Source of the DNA: Clostridia bacterium
GTDB lineage: Bacteria; Bacillota; Clostridia; Oscillospirales; Acutalibacteraceae
Length of the DNA: 64,000 nucleotides
Direction: 5' to 3'
Assembly: GCA_017440965.1 (NCBI GenBank)
Contig: JAFSGH010000071.1
Location: 1-64,000 of the forward strand
This document shows positions 37,213 to 45,756 of the stretch, piece after piece; position 1 is the first letter of the stretch, and each line of letters starts with the position of its first letter. A program made the translations under genes and the position numbers. The notes beneath the pieces were generated by a model that was not told the origin of the DNA, did no database searches, and worked only from the letters and a program-made list of their open reading frames with translations.

Positions 37213-39597
37213 ATGGATTTATCAAGAAAATGGTTGCTTGACTATGTTGATGTTTCAGATATCAGCGATAAAGAATTTGCAGATGCAATGACACTTTCAG
37301 GCTCAAAGGTTGAGTGCTATGAAAAAGAAGGCCACGGACTTTCAAATATTGTTGTAGGTAAGATTCTCTCTCTTGAAAAGCATCCCGATTCAGACCATAT
37401 GTGGATTTGTATGGTAGATACAGGTGAAGAGGAGCCTACACAGATAGTTACCGGTGCACAGAATCTTTCTGTCGACGATTTCGTTCCTGCAGCTCTCGAC
37501 AACTCCGTCGTTGCAGGCGATAAGAAGATCAAAAAGGGCAAGCTCAGAGGTGTTCTCAGCTGCGGAATGCTCTGCTCCGTTGCAGAACTCGGCCTTACCC
37601 TTCACGATTTCCCTTATGCCATTGAAGACGGCATCTTCATTCTCGGCGATGACTGTCAGAAGGTTCCGGGAATGGACATAAAGGAAGCTATAGGTCTTAA
37701 TGATACCGTTACGGAATTTGAGATCACTCCCAACCGTCCCGACTGTCTTTCTGTTACAGGTCTTGCAAGAGAGGCTGCCGTAACCTTTGGAAGAAAGCTC
37801 ACTCTTCCCTCAAACGAATATAAAACTGCAGGCGGAGATGTAAGAGACCATCTTCATTCCGTTACAATAGAGGCTCCCGACAAGTGCTACAGATATGCAG
37901 GTGCAGTTGTAAAGAATGTCAGAATAAAAACCTCTCCCCTCTGGCTCAGAGAGCGTCTTCGTGCTTCAGGCGTTCGCCCCATCAACAATATCGTTGATAT
38001 AACAAACTTTGTTATGCTTGAATACGGTCAGCCTATGCACGCATTTGACCTGAGATATCTTGACGGCGGCAAGGTCATCGTAAGAAATGCAAAGGACGGA
38101 GAAAAGATTACAACTCTTGACGCTCAGGAAAGAACTCTTACTCCCGATATGCTTGTTATTGCCGATGAGAATAAGCCCGTTGCCGTTGCAGGCGTTATGG
38201 GCGGAGAATTCTCCGGCATTATGGATGATACAAATGCCATTGTTTTCGAATCCGCTTGCTTCAACGGTCCTTCTGTCAGAATCACCGCAAAGAAGCTCGG
38301 CATGAGAACAGAGGCCTCTGCAAGATTTGAAAAGGGACTTGATTCAGACGGCTGTCTCACTTCCCTTAAAAGAGCTCTTCAGCTTGTTGAGATGCTTGAT
38401 GCAGGTGATATCGTCGAAGGTATTATTGATGAATATCCCGAGCCCAAGACTCAGACGGTCCTTGACTTCTGCCCCGACTGGATAAATGAATTCATAGGTA
38501 TCGATGTTTCTGCTGACGAGCAGCAGAAGATACTTGAAGCTCTTGATTTTGAAGTAAAGGACGGCAAGGTATATGTTCCCTCCTTCAGACTTGATGTTGA
38601 GCACAAGGCTGATCTTTCAGAGGAAATAGCAAGATTCTACGGCTTTGACAAGATCGCAACACACTTCCTTACAGGTGAAGCAGACGGCGGCTTCAGTGAC
38701 GAGCAGAAATTTGAGAATCTTATGGTAAATACAGTGCTTTCACTGGGCTTCACAGAGATCTGCACTTATTCATTTATGAGCCCCAAGGCTTATGATAAGA
38801 TCTGCCTTCCCGAGAATTCTCCCCTCAGAAACAGCGTTGTTATAACAAATCCTCTCGGTGAAGATACAAGCATTATGAGAACTACATCTCTTGCTTCTAT
38901 GATGGAGATCCTTGCAAGAAACTATAACAACAGAAATCTTGCAGTAAATCTTTTTGAAAACGCAACCGTTTACACTCCTAACGGCAGTGAGCAGCTTCCC
39001 TCCGAAACAAAAATGCTTACTCTCGGAATGTACGGCAACTGTGATTACTTCACTCTCAAGGGCAAGGTAGAAAAAATACTTGAGACAGCAGGCGTTTATG
39101 AATACGATGTAGAGCCTGTCCGTGACAATGTATCCTATCATCCGGGCCGAACTGCAGAGATTCTTGTTGACGGAAAGCGTCTTGCCCTTTTAGGTGAGAT
39201 ACATCCCGATGTTCTTGAAAATTACTCTGTAGGAACAAAGGTTTATGTAGCTGAGATCAACTTCGATATGCTTTATGAGATAAAGAACACTCTGAGACTT
39301 TACAAGCAGCTTCCCAAGTATCCTGCTCTTACACGTGACCTTGCTTTTGTTTGCGACAGAGATATGCCTGTACTCAGACTGGAAAAGCTTATGAAGAAGG
39401 CCGCAGGTAAGAACCTTGAACACATTGAGCTCTTTGACGTTTATCAGGGCGGAAATATTGCTTTCGACAAGAAGAGCGTTGCTTTCAGCCTTAGACTGAG
39501 AGCCGCTGACAGAACTCTCACTGATGAAGAGGCAGATTCAGCAGTAAAGAAAATAATTAAGGCTCTTTCTGAGATCGGTGCAGTTCTCAGAAGCTAA
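37213..39597 (+). CDS. pheT: phenylalanyl-tRNA synthetase beta subunit
   Basis: A 794-residue partner of PheS. Order of domains: EMAP-type tRNA-binding domain (about 40-150), B5 and B3/4 editing domain, the pseudo-catalytic core, and the C-terminal ferredoxin-like anticodon-binding domain (about 700-794). AAGGAGG precedes the ATG, 14 bases after pheS. Controlled by the T-box upstream. Confidence 0.97.
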   Translation: MDLSRKWLLDYVDVSDISDKEFADAMTLSGSKVECYEKEGHGLSNIVVGKILSLEKHPDSDHMWICMVDTGEEEPTQIVTGAQNLSVDDFVPAALDNSVVAGDKKIKKGKLRGVLSCGMLCSVAELGLTLHDFPYAIEDGIFILGDDCQKVPGMDIKEAIGLNDTVTEFEITPNRPDCLSVTGLAREAAVTFGRKLTLPSNEYKTAGGDVRDHLHSVTIEAPDKCYRYAGAVVKNVRIKTSPLWLRERLRASGVRPINNIVDITNFVMLEYGQPMHAFDLRYLDGGKVIVRNAKDGEKITTLDAQERTLTPDMLVIADENKPVAVAGVMGGEFSGIMDDTNAIVFESACFNGPSVRITAKKLGMRTEASARFEKGLDSDGCLTSLKRALQLVEMLDAGDIVEGIIDEYPEPKTQTVLDFCPDWINEFIGIDVSADEQQKILEALDFEVKDGKVYVPSFRLDVEHKADLSEEIARFYGFDKIATHFLTGEADGGFSDEQKFENLMVNTVLSLGFTEICTYSFMSPKAYDKICLPENSPLRNSVVITNPLGEDTSIMRTTSLASMMEILARNYNNRNLAVNLFENATVYTPNGSEQLPSETKMLTLGMYGNCDYFTLKGKVEKILETAGVYEYDVEPVRDNVSYHPGRTAEILVDGKRLALLGEIHPDVLENYSVGTKVYVAEINFDMLYEIKNTLRLYKQLPKYPALTRDLAFVCDRDMPVLRLEKLMKKAAGKNLEHIELFDVYQGGNIAFDKKSVAFSLRLRAADRTLTDEEADSAVKKIIKALSEIGAVLRS

Positions 39598-39607
39598 AAT
39601 CAATTTT

Positions 39608-39645
39608 ATCAGCAGAAAGACGTTTCAGTCTTCTGCTGATTTTTC
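39608..39645 (+). terminator. terminator of pheST
   Basis: ATCAGCAGAA pairs with TTCTGCTGAT, followed by TTTTTC. Confidence 0.88.
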
Positions 39646-39751
39646 ATTATATAGGAATTACTGTACCTGATGTAAAAAAGCATCATATCATCTGCATCTC
39701 CTTAAAATAATTTTCAGAAATATATTTAATAAAATATTTTTAATTTTCCCC

Positions 39752-39780
39752 TTGTATTTTCATTTGCAATTGGTTATAAT
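39752..39780 (+). promoter_or_regulatory. promoter of ireB
   Basis: TTGTAT (39752-39757), 17 bases, perfect TATAAT (39775-39780). Confidence 0.6.
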
Positions 39781-39820
39781 GAAAAAATAGATGTGGTATT
39801 ATATTATCGGAGGTGTTCTC

Positions 39821-40075
39821 ATGAGCGGCAACACAAAACCCATTACAATAGGAAAAAACAATGAAGAGGATATCAGACAGGTCATCAAGGCTGTTTATGA
39901 CGCTCTCAATGAAAAAGGCTATGATCCCATAAGTCAGATAGTCGGTTATCTCCTTACAGAAGATCCCACATATATCACAACTCATAATAATGCCCGCATA
40001 CTTATCAGAAGAGTAGATCGCTTTGAGCTTCTCCAGATCTTATTAAGAGATTATATCAATGCGGACAATTCCTGA
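39821..40075 (+). CDS. ireB: IreB-family regulatory phosphoprotein
   Basis: An 84-residue protein of the IreB (DUF965, YrzL) family. The core VYDALNEKGYDPISQIVGYL and GDP/EDPTYITTHNNARILI match the family closely. In Enterococcus faecalis IreB is phosphorylated by the PASTA kinase IreK and lowers cephalosporin resistance. In most Firmicutes ireB is followed by the ruvX resolvase gene; here a different small gene follows. I choose ATG 39821, with GGAGG six bases upstream. Confidence 0.93.
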   Translation: MSGNTKPITIGKNNEEDIRQVIKAVYDALNEKGYDPISQIVGYLLTEDPTYITTHNNARILIRRVDRFELLQILLRDYINADNS

Positions 40076-40100
40076 TATCGGAACAAGAAAGGAATAGAAA

Positions 40101-40391
40101 ATGGCTAAAAAAGAATTTCTCACTTATAAAGGTTATCCCCTTGTAAGAAGCGGCAAGACCATATATTACGGTAATGCTTACGATCCCTTTATCATTATGA
40201 TACAGATCGCAACGACCCGTATGCAGGGGGACATTGAAATTGCAGATAAGGTACTTATTCAGCTTCTCAATACCGATCCTGATATCCGTCCCAGAGAAAG
40301 GATAGTAAAGAAGAGCGAAAAGAAGGGACTTTATGCAGCAATGGATATTGCCGCAATATGGCTTGAAAGAGCAAACAATCCTAAATCATAA
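40101..40391 (+). CDS. conserved small protein downstream of ireB, unknown function
   Basis: A 96-residue soluble protein, basic overall, with a likely helical C-terminal half and no membrane segment. No motif I recognise. GAAAGGAATAG precedes ATG 40101, 25 bases after ireB, so it is probably cotranscribed with ireB; a terminator follows. Its coding look (regular codon use, strong start) is convincing even though the function is unknown. Confidence 0.72.
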   Translation: MAKKEFLTYKGYPLVRSGKTIYYGNAYDPFIIMIQIATTRMQGDIEIADKVLIQLLNTDPDIRPRERIVKKSEKKGLYAAMDIAAIWLERANNPKS

Positions 40392-40398
40392 AAGCCTT

Positions 40399-40440
40399 AA
40401 CGGAATTTTTTGTATATCAAAGAATTCCGTTATTTTTTTC
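40399..40440 (+). terminator. terminator of the ireB operon
   Basis: AACGGAATT pairs with AATTCCGTT, followed by a T-rich run. Confidence 0.85.
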
Positions 40441-40624
40441 TGTATATCAATAAACACCTGCATCTGCAAAGCCCGAAGACAGAAAGCTGAAGCAGAATGC
40501 CTTTTACTCATCTCATTTCTGCAAATATTACTCATATCGTGTCACCTTCAAGTTTCAGGCATTTTCACTGTTTTTCTTGGATGATTTTTATGTAATTCAA
40601 CTAATAATATAAATAAAATGCAAA
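40441..40624. other. intergenic, nothing recognised
   Basis: I see no gene, tRNA or clear hairpin between the ireB terminator and the operator/promoter of the hexuronate operon. Confidence 0.5.
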
Positions 40625-40673
40625 TTATCATTATTATAATGTAATTGACACAATGACATTATAATGATAAAAT
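40625..40673 (+). promoter_or_regulatory. promoter and inverted-repeat operator of the hexuronate operon
   Basis: TTGACA (40645-40650), 17 bases, TAAAAT (40668-40673). A long inverted repeat straddles the -35 box: left arm TTATCATTATTATAATGT (40625-40642), right arm ACATTATAATGATAA (40656-40670). The arms match over 15 bases apart from a 3-base insertion in the left arm. Its position fits a dimeric repressor of uronate genes; no regulator gene is adjacent. Confidence 0.65.
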
Positions 40674-40698
40674 AAATTAAAAAAGTATCGGAAAAGCG

Positions 40699-41496
40699 GT
40701 GAATATTTTGAGAAATATCGGAATCAACATATCCCCCGATGTTATATACGGTGCAAAAAATTTTATTGACTGTGTAGCAGATAACAGTTTTAACAGCGTT
40801 TTCACCTGCGGAAATGATGAAGCTTTTATTTCATTTGTAAGCAGCTGCTGTGCTAAGAACGGTCTGACTTATGAGACTCTTCATGCACCTTTTAAGGGAA
40901 TAAACGGACTGTGGTTTGAGGAAAGCGGTCAGAGCGTCGCAAATACCCTTATAAGATCTATTGACCTTGCAAGCGAATACGGAATAGAAATAATCATATC
41001 TCATCTGAGCTCAGGCGATAACTGTCCTACCGTTACGGACGCAGGCTTAAAATATTTCGATAAGGTCGTAGAATATGCGGCAAAAAAGAACATTGTAATT
41101 GCAGTAGAAAACCAGAGGAAGCTTGGCAACATCTCGGTCATTCTTGAAAAATACGATCAGAACACGCCCGTGCAGTTTTGCTGGGATGTCGGACACGAGA
41201 AGTGCTTTGCCCACGGCAGAGAATATATGCCTCTTTTCGGTGACAGATGCATAACAACACATATTCACGATAACAATATGAGATATAACGGCGATGAGCA
41301 TCTTATACCCTTTGACGGTCAGATCGATTTCAGAAGGACCGCTGAGCTTCTTAACAGGTACAATTATAAGGGAACGCTGATGCTTGAGCTTGATCTTCCG
41401 AATGAGAACTCCGACAAATACAGAGAGCTTTCTCTTGCTCAATTCGTACAAAAAGCCTTTGCGGCTGTTAACAGATTAAATATAATTTCAGAATAA
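40699..41496 (+). CDS. TIM-barrel sugar isomerase/epimerase-like protein
   Basis: A 265-residue protein of the xylose-isomerase-like TIM-barrel (AP endonuclease 2) superfamily. Likely metal ligands are Glu in AVENQRKLG (about 135), Asp and His in CWDVGHEKC (about 165-168), His in THIHDN (about 190) and Glu near the C terminus (MLELDLP). It is first in the hexuronate operon and could isomerise or epimerise a uronate or keto-sugar. The start is GTG 40699 or TTG 40708; neither has an ideal ribosome binding site. A paralogue is at 58077. Confidence 0.75.
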   Translation: MNILRNIGINISPDVIYGAKNFIDCVADNSFNSVFTCGNDEAFISFVSSCCAKNGLTYETLHAPFKGINGLWFEESGQSVANTLIRSIDLASEYGIEIIISHLSSGDNCPTVTDAGLKYFDKVVEYAAKKNIVIAVENQRKLGNISVILEKYDQNTPVQFCWDVGHEKCFAHGREYMPLFGDRCITTHIHDNNMRYNGDEHLIPFDGQIDFRRTAELLNRYNYKGTLMLELDLPNENSDKYRELSLAQFVQKAFAAVNRLNIISE

Positions 41497-41513
41497 TGAG
41501 AGGTAGAAAAGAA

Positions 41514-42608
41514 ATGATCGAACTTCGCAAAAAAGAAAACTGTGCATTTGATATGATCGCCCTCGGTGAAGTGATGCTCCGTCTTGATCCCGGTGATACA
41601 AGAATAAGAACGACTCGTTCCTTCAGAGCCTGGGAAGGCGGCGGAGAATATAATGTAGCAAGAGGTCTTCGCCGTTGCTTCGGCTTTAAGACAGCTGTTG
41701 TAACTGCATTTGCAGATAACGATGTCGGCAGACTTATTGAGGACTTTATTCTTCAGGGCGGTGTTGATACCTCATTTATCAAGTGGGTTCCCTATGACGG
41801 CATCGGCAGAAGCGTCAGAAACGGTCTTAATTTTACAGAAAGAGGCTACGGCATCAGAGGTGCAAACGGCGTATCCGACAGAGGAAACACAGCTGTTTCT
41901 CAGTTAAAGCCCGGTGATATTGATTGGGACTACATTTTCGGCACACTCGGCGTGCGTTGGCTTCATACAGGAGGTATTTTTGCAGCTCTTTCGGAAAGCA
42001 CTGCCGAAGTCGTTATTGAAGCTGTAAAGGCTGCAAAAAAATACGGTACAATAGTTTCCTATGATCTTAACTACCGTCCTTCCCTCTGGAAGACGATAGG
42101 CGGCAAGGAAAAGGCACAGGAGGTAAATAAAGCTATTGCACCCTATGTTGATGTTATGATCGGAAATGAAGAGGATTTCACTGCCTGTCTCGGCTTTGAA
42201 ATTGAAGGCAATGACGAAAACCTCAAGGAGCTGAACATTGACGGCTACAAGAAGATGCTTGCAGAGGTAACAAAGGTTTATCCTAACTTCAAGGTAATTG
42301 CAACCACGCTCAGAACAGTACGATCTGCATCAATAAATGATTGGAGTGCTATGGTTTATTCCGAAGGCGAGGTTTTCAAGGGAATGGAGCTTCCCGCCCT
42401 TGAGATATATGACAGAGTCGGCGGCGGAGATTCATTTGCATCAGGCCTTATTTACGGTCTTATGACATATGACGATGCAAAGATCGCAGTAAACTACGGT
42501 ATTGCTCACGGTGCTCTTGCAATGACAACACCCGGCGATACTTCCACGGCAGTTCTTAAAGAAGTAGAAAATATAGTCAAAGGCGGCAGCGCCAGAGTAA
42601 ACAGATAA
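41514..42608 (+). CDS. kdgK: PfkB-family sugar kinase, probable 2-keto-3-deoxygluconate kinase
   Basis: A 364-residue ribokinase-type enzyme expected to phosphorylate KDG to KDPG. The N-terminal ALGEVMLRLDPGD and WEGGGEYNVARGL (sugar binding), and the C-terminal DRVGGGDSFASGL (catalytic Asp, anion hole) are present; the usual GAGD reads GGGD. I start at ATG 41514, with GAGAGG ten bases upstream; an ATG at 41496 overlaps the previous stop. Its neighbours (uxuA, kdgA) support KDG as substrate. Confidence 0.88.
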   Translation: MIELRKKENCAFDMIALGEVMLRLDPGDTRIRTTRSFRAWEGGGEYNVARGLRRCFGFKTAVVTAFADNDVGRLIEDFILQGGVDTSFIKWVPYDGIGRSVRNGLNFTERGYGIRGANGVSDRGNTAVSQLKPGDIDWDYIFGTLGVRWLHTGGIFAALSESTAEVVIEAVKAAKKYGTIVSYDLNYRPSLWKTIGGKEKAQEVNKAIAPYVDVMIGNEEDFTACLGFEIEGNDENLKELNIDGYKKMLAEVTKVYPNFKVIATTLRTVRSASINDWSAMVYSEGEVFKGMELPALEIYDRVGGGDSFASGLIYGLMTYDDAKIAVNYGIAHGALAMTTPGDTSTAVLKEVENIVKGGSARVNR

Positions 42609-42621
42609 GGAGAATGCGCAT

Positions 42622-43662
42622 ATGAAAATGACCTTTCGTTGGTACGGTCCGAACGACAGTATCTCACTTGAAAAGATCAAGCAGATTCCCGGTATGACAG
42701 GCGTAGTTACGGCTGTATATGACACACCCGTAGGCAATGTCTGGAGCAGAGAAACGATCGCTGCCCTCAAAAAGCAGTGTGACGAAGCAGGCCTTGAGAT
42801 GGAGGTCATCGAATCAGTCCCTGTTCACGAGGATATAAAGCTCGGCAGAGGCAACCGCGACACATATATTGAGAATTATTGTGAGAATATCAGAAGACTG
42901 GCTGAAGTCGGAGTAAAATGCATCTGCTATAACTTTATGCCTGTATTTGACTGGCTCAGAACAAATCTCAAAACTCAGGCAGAGGACGGCTCAAACAGTC
43001 TTTCATATAATCACGAGGAAATAATGAGCCTTGATCCGAAGAACCTTTCTCTTCCCGGCTGGGATGAAAGCTATACTGCAGATGAGCTTAATGCTCTTCT
43101 TGAAAGCTACAAGGATATTTCACACGAGCAGCTCTTTGATAACCTTGTATATTTCCTTAAGAAAATAATCCCCGTCTGCAACGAGGTCGGCATCAATATG
43201 GCTATACACCCCGATGATCCGCCGTGGGATGTTTTCGGACTTCCGAGAATCATCTCCTGCAAGGAGGATTATGAAAGACTCTTTGCGGCAGTGCCCGATG
43301 CCACAAACGGTATCACCTTCTGCACAGGCTCACTCGGCGCAGGAAGAAATAATGACCTCATAGCAATGGCATATGAATACTCAAAGAGAAATAAAATACA
43401 TTTTGCACATATCAGAAACATAGCTTACTCAAATGAGCTTGATTTCAGAGAAACAGCTCATCTTACAGAGGCAGGAAGCCTTGACATCTACTCAATTGTA
43501 AAAGCTCTTGTTGAGGGCGGCTTTACAGAGTATGTCCGTCCGGACCACGGAAGAAATATCTGGGGCGAATCAGGAAAGCCCGGCTACGGTCTTTTCGACA
43601 GAGCATTAGGTGCTTGCTATATCAACGGATTATTTGAAGCTATAGAAAAAGGAGCAAAATAA
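42622..43662 (+). CDS. uxuA: mannonate dehydratase
   Basis: Dehydrates D-mannonate to 2-keto-3-deoxy-D-gluconate in glucuronate breakdown. A 346-residue TIM-barrel protein starting MKMTFRWYGPNDSISLEKI, with the family blocks HPDDPPWDVFGLPRI (about 195) and CTGSLGAG (about 235), then HFAHIRN and RPDHGRNIWGE. AAGGAG precedes the ATG, 13 bases after kdgK. Confidence 0.95.
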   Translation: MKMTFRWYGPNDSISLEKIKQIPGMTGVVTAVYDTPVGNVWSRETIAALKKQCDEAGLEMEVIESVPVHEDIKLGRGNRDTYIENYCENIRRLAEVGVKCICYNFMPVFDWLRTNLKTQAEDGSNSLSYNHEEIMSLDPKNLSLPGWDESYTADELNALLESYKDISHEQLFDNLVYFLKKIIPVCNEVGINMAIHPDDPPWDVFGLPRIISCKEDYERLFAAVPDATNGITFCTGSLGAGRNNDLIAMAYEYSKRNKIHFAHIRNIAYSNELDFRETAHLTEAGSLDIYSIVKALVEGGFTEYVRPDHGRNIWGESGKPGYGLFDRALGACYINGLFEAIEKGAK

Positions 43663-43663
43663 A

Positions 43664-44497
43664 ATGAAACTTCCCTTTAATGTTGATCTTTCGGAAAAAG
43701 TTGTGGCACTTACGGGAGCCGGCGGTGCTATTATCAGTCAGTTTGCAGAAGCTATGGCACTCTGCGGTGCTAAGGTTGCCCTTCTTGATATAAACTATGA
43801 AGCAGCAAAAGCAGTTGCAGACAGAATCGGCGAAAACGCAATTGCGGTTGAAACAAATGCTCTCTCAAAGGACTCCCTTAAAAACGCAAAGGCCGTTATT
43901 AACGAAAAATTCGGCAAGGTTAATTTCCTTATAAACGGTGCAGGCGGAAACAATCCCAAGGCGACAACAGATAACGAGTATATGACTCCCGATATCGGCG
44001 AGGAGGTCAAGACATTCTTTGATCTTGATGAAGCAGGACTTAAGTTTGTTTTCGACCTCAATATCACCTCCGCCTTCCTTACCACTCAGGTTTTTGCTGA
44101 AGATATGCTCACTACAGGCGGCAATATTATCAACATCTCCTCAATGAATGCTTATCATCCTCTTACAAAGATTCCCGCATATTCAGCTGCAAAGGCAGGT
44201 ATCTCAAACTTCACAGAATGGCTTGCCGTACACTTTGCACCTATGGGCATCCGCTGTAATGCTATTGCTCCCGGCTTCTTTGTAGGCAATCAGAACAGAG
44301 GTCTTCTCTTTGATAAGGACGGCAATCCCACTCCCAGATCAAACAAGATTCTTGCAGGCACACCTATGGGAAGATTCGGCGATGTAAGTGAGCTCGTAGG
44401 CTCTCTGCTTTTCCTCAGTGATGACAATGCAAGCGGTTTTATCACAGGTATCGTAATTCCCGTTGACGGTGGCTTCAATGCCTACAGCGGTGTTTAA
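43664..44497 (+). CDS. SDR-family fructuronate reductase (D-mannonate oxidoreductase)
   Basis: A 277-residue short-chain dehydrogenase: cofactor motif TGAGGAIISQF (about 17), NGAGG, catalytic Ser in NISSMNAYHP, and YSAAK (Tyr/Lys). Next to uxuA it most likely reduces D-fructuronate to D-mannonate, as the YjmF-type SDR does in place of the unrelated long-chain UxuB. The role is from context. It starts one base after the uxuA stop with AAGGAG upstream. Confidence 0.88.
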   Translation: MKLPFNVDLSEKVVALTGAGGAIISQFAEAMALCGAKVALLDINYEAAKAVADRIGENAIAVETNALSKDSLKNAKAVINEKFGKVNFLINGAGGNNPKATTDNEYMTPDIGEEVKTFFDLDEAGLKFVFDLNITSAFLTTQVFAEDMLTTGGNIINISSMNAYHPLTKIPAYSAAKAGISNFTEWLAVHFAPMGIRCNAIAPGFFVGNQNRGLLFDKDGNPTPRSNKILAGTPMGRFGDVSELVGSLLFLSDDNASGFITGIVIPVDGGFNAYSGV

Positions 44498-44509
44498 GAG
44501 GTAATGAAA

Positions 44510-45124
44510 ATGAATACAAATGAATTTATAAGCCAATATAAGGTCGTACCCGTTGTTGTTTTTAACACTCTCGACGAAGTACGTCCCAAGCTTTCAGCAA
44601 TGGTAAAGGGCGGTCTTCCCATTGCCGAGATCACATACAGAACAGCATGTGCAGGAGACGCCATAAGAATTGCGATAGAAGAATTCCCCGAAATGCTTGT
44701 CGGCGCAGGTACCGTTATCAACAAGGCACAGGCAGAGGAAGCAATTTCTCTCGGTGCAAAATTTATCGTGTCCCCCGGCTTTTCCGAAGAGGTTGCAGAA
44801 TACTGCAATAAAAAGGATATACCCTACCTCGGCGGATGCGTTACTCCTACAGAGGTTATGACAGCTATATCATACGGCTGTAAAATAATCAAATTCTTCC
44901 CCTGCTCAAACTACGGCGGACTTCCCACAATGAAGGCTCTTGCTGCAGCATTTCCGCAGGTCACCTTCCTTCCCACAGGAGGTATTTCGGATGCAAATCT
45001 TGCAGAATATCTTAAATGGGAAAAGATATTCGCAGTAGGCGGCAGCTGGATGATGAAGGGCACCCCCGATGAGATAGCTCAGAAGTGTAAGGAAGCAGTT
45101 GAAATTGCAAAAAGCGTAAACTGA
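44510..45124 (+). CDS. kdgA: KDPG/KHG aldolase
   Basis: A 204-residue class I aldolase that splits 2-keto-3-deoxy-6-phosphogluconate into pyruvate and glyceraldehyde-3-phosphate. The Schiff-base lysine lies in IIKFFPCSN (about Lys 128) and the general-base Glu in IAEITYRTA (Glu 40); GAGTV and the phosphate site PTGGIS are intact. I take ATG 44510, seven bases after GAGGT, not ATG 44504, which is one base from it. Last gene of the hexuronate operon; glucuronate isomerase (uxaC) is not in this window. Confidence 0.93.
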   Translation: MNTNEFISQYKVVPVVVFNTLDEVRPKLSAMVKGGLPIAEITYRTACAGDAIRIAIEEFPEMLVGAGTVINKAQAEEAISLGAKFIVSPGFSEEVAEYCNKKDIPYLGGCVTPTEVMTAISYGCKIIKFFPCSNYGGLPTMKALAAAFPQVTFLPTGGISDANLAEYLKWEKIFAVGGSWMMKGTPDEIAQKCKEAVEIAKSVN

Positions 45125-45132
45125 ATAATGCT

Positions 45133-45173
45133 TTACCCGTGTACCGTTTCAGTCGGCACACGGGTATTTTTCA
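45133..45173 (+). terminator. terminator of the hexuronate operon
   Basis: TACCCGTGT pairs with ACACGGGTA around a 15-base loop, then TTTTT. Confidence 0.85.
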
Positions 45174-45292
45174 TTTTCACAACAAATCCGCTTCTTAAGG
45201 AAGTTTTCGCCTCTTCACAAAAAAAACTGAAGATTCAGATAATGCTCCTGAATCGTTTGCTTATCCTTTATTAATAAACCGGTCAAAAAGAA

Positions 45293-45317
45293 AAAGAGAG
45301 ACGCTCAGGTCTCTCTT
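45293..45317 (-). terminator. terminator of the lipoprotein gene
   Basis: AAGAGAGAC pairs with GTCTCTCTT around GCTCAG; a T-rich run follows on the minus strand. Confidence 0.75.
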
Positions 45318-45327
45318 AAAAACATTC

Positions 45328-45690
45328 TTATTTGGCTGCAACTGCTCTTGTCATTATGATAACCGAGCCGTCTGCCTTTGTAAGAGTAAGAGTATCACCC
45401 TTGAGCTCATACTTATAAACCACAGGAGCTTGGTTTACAGTCTTTTCTATAGCTAAATTATCCTCATAAACAGACCATTTCATCTCAAGAGGAATAAGAT
45501 CACCTGTAAGCTCACCGGGAGCTGTACCTGTACCGTCTGCGTTAAATACATATGTTCTTTCGGTTACGATACCTAAAACCGTTTCCGTGTATGTCCATTT
45601 GCCCGCGATCTTTTCTTCAACGGGAGTACATGCAGAAAATGCAGTTACAAGTACAAGAACGATAAGAGCCACACTTAATATTTTTTTCAT
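45328..45690 (-). CDS. small lipoprotein, lipocalin-like (DUF5640-like)
   Basis: A 120-residue exported lipoprotein. A signal peptide of about 20 residues ends in the lipobox VTAFSAC (lipidated Cys about 21). The rest is one small all-beta domain starting IAGKWTYTE, with repeated YxFNADGTGT and LKGDTLTLTKADGS hairpins, as in lipocalin-like DUF5640 proteins. Function unknown; it stands alone with its own terminator. Confidence 0.8.
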   Translation of the reverse strand: MKKILSVALIVLVLVTAFSACTPVEEKIAGKWTYTETVLGIVTERTYVFNADGTGTAPGELTGDLIPLEMKWSVYEDNLAIEKTVNQAPVVYKYELKGDTLTLTKADGSVIIMTRAVAAK

Positions 45691-45756
45691 ATAAACTCTC
45701 CTTTCTGAAATTTACTTTCATTGATATTATATTAAAAAACTTTTCTTAAATCAATA

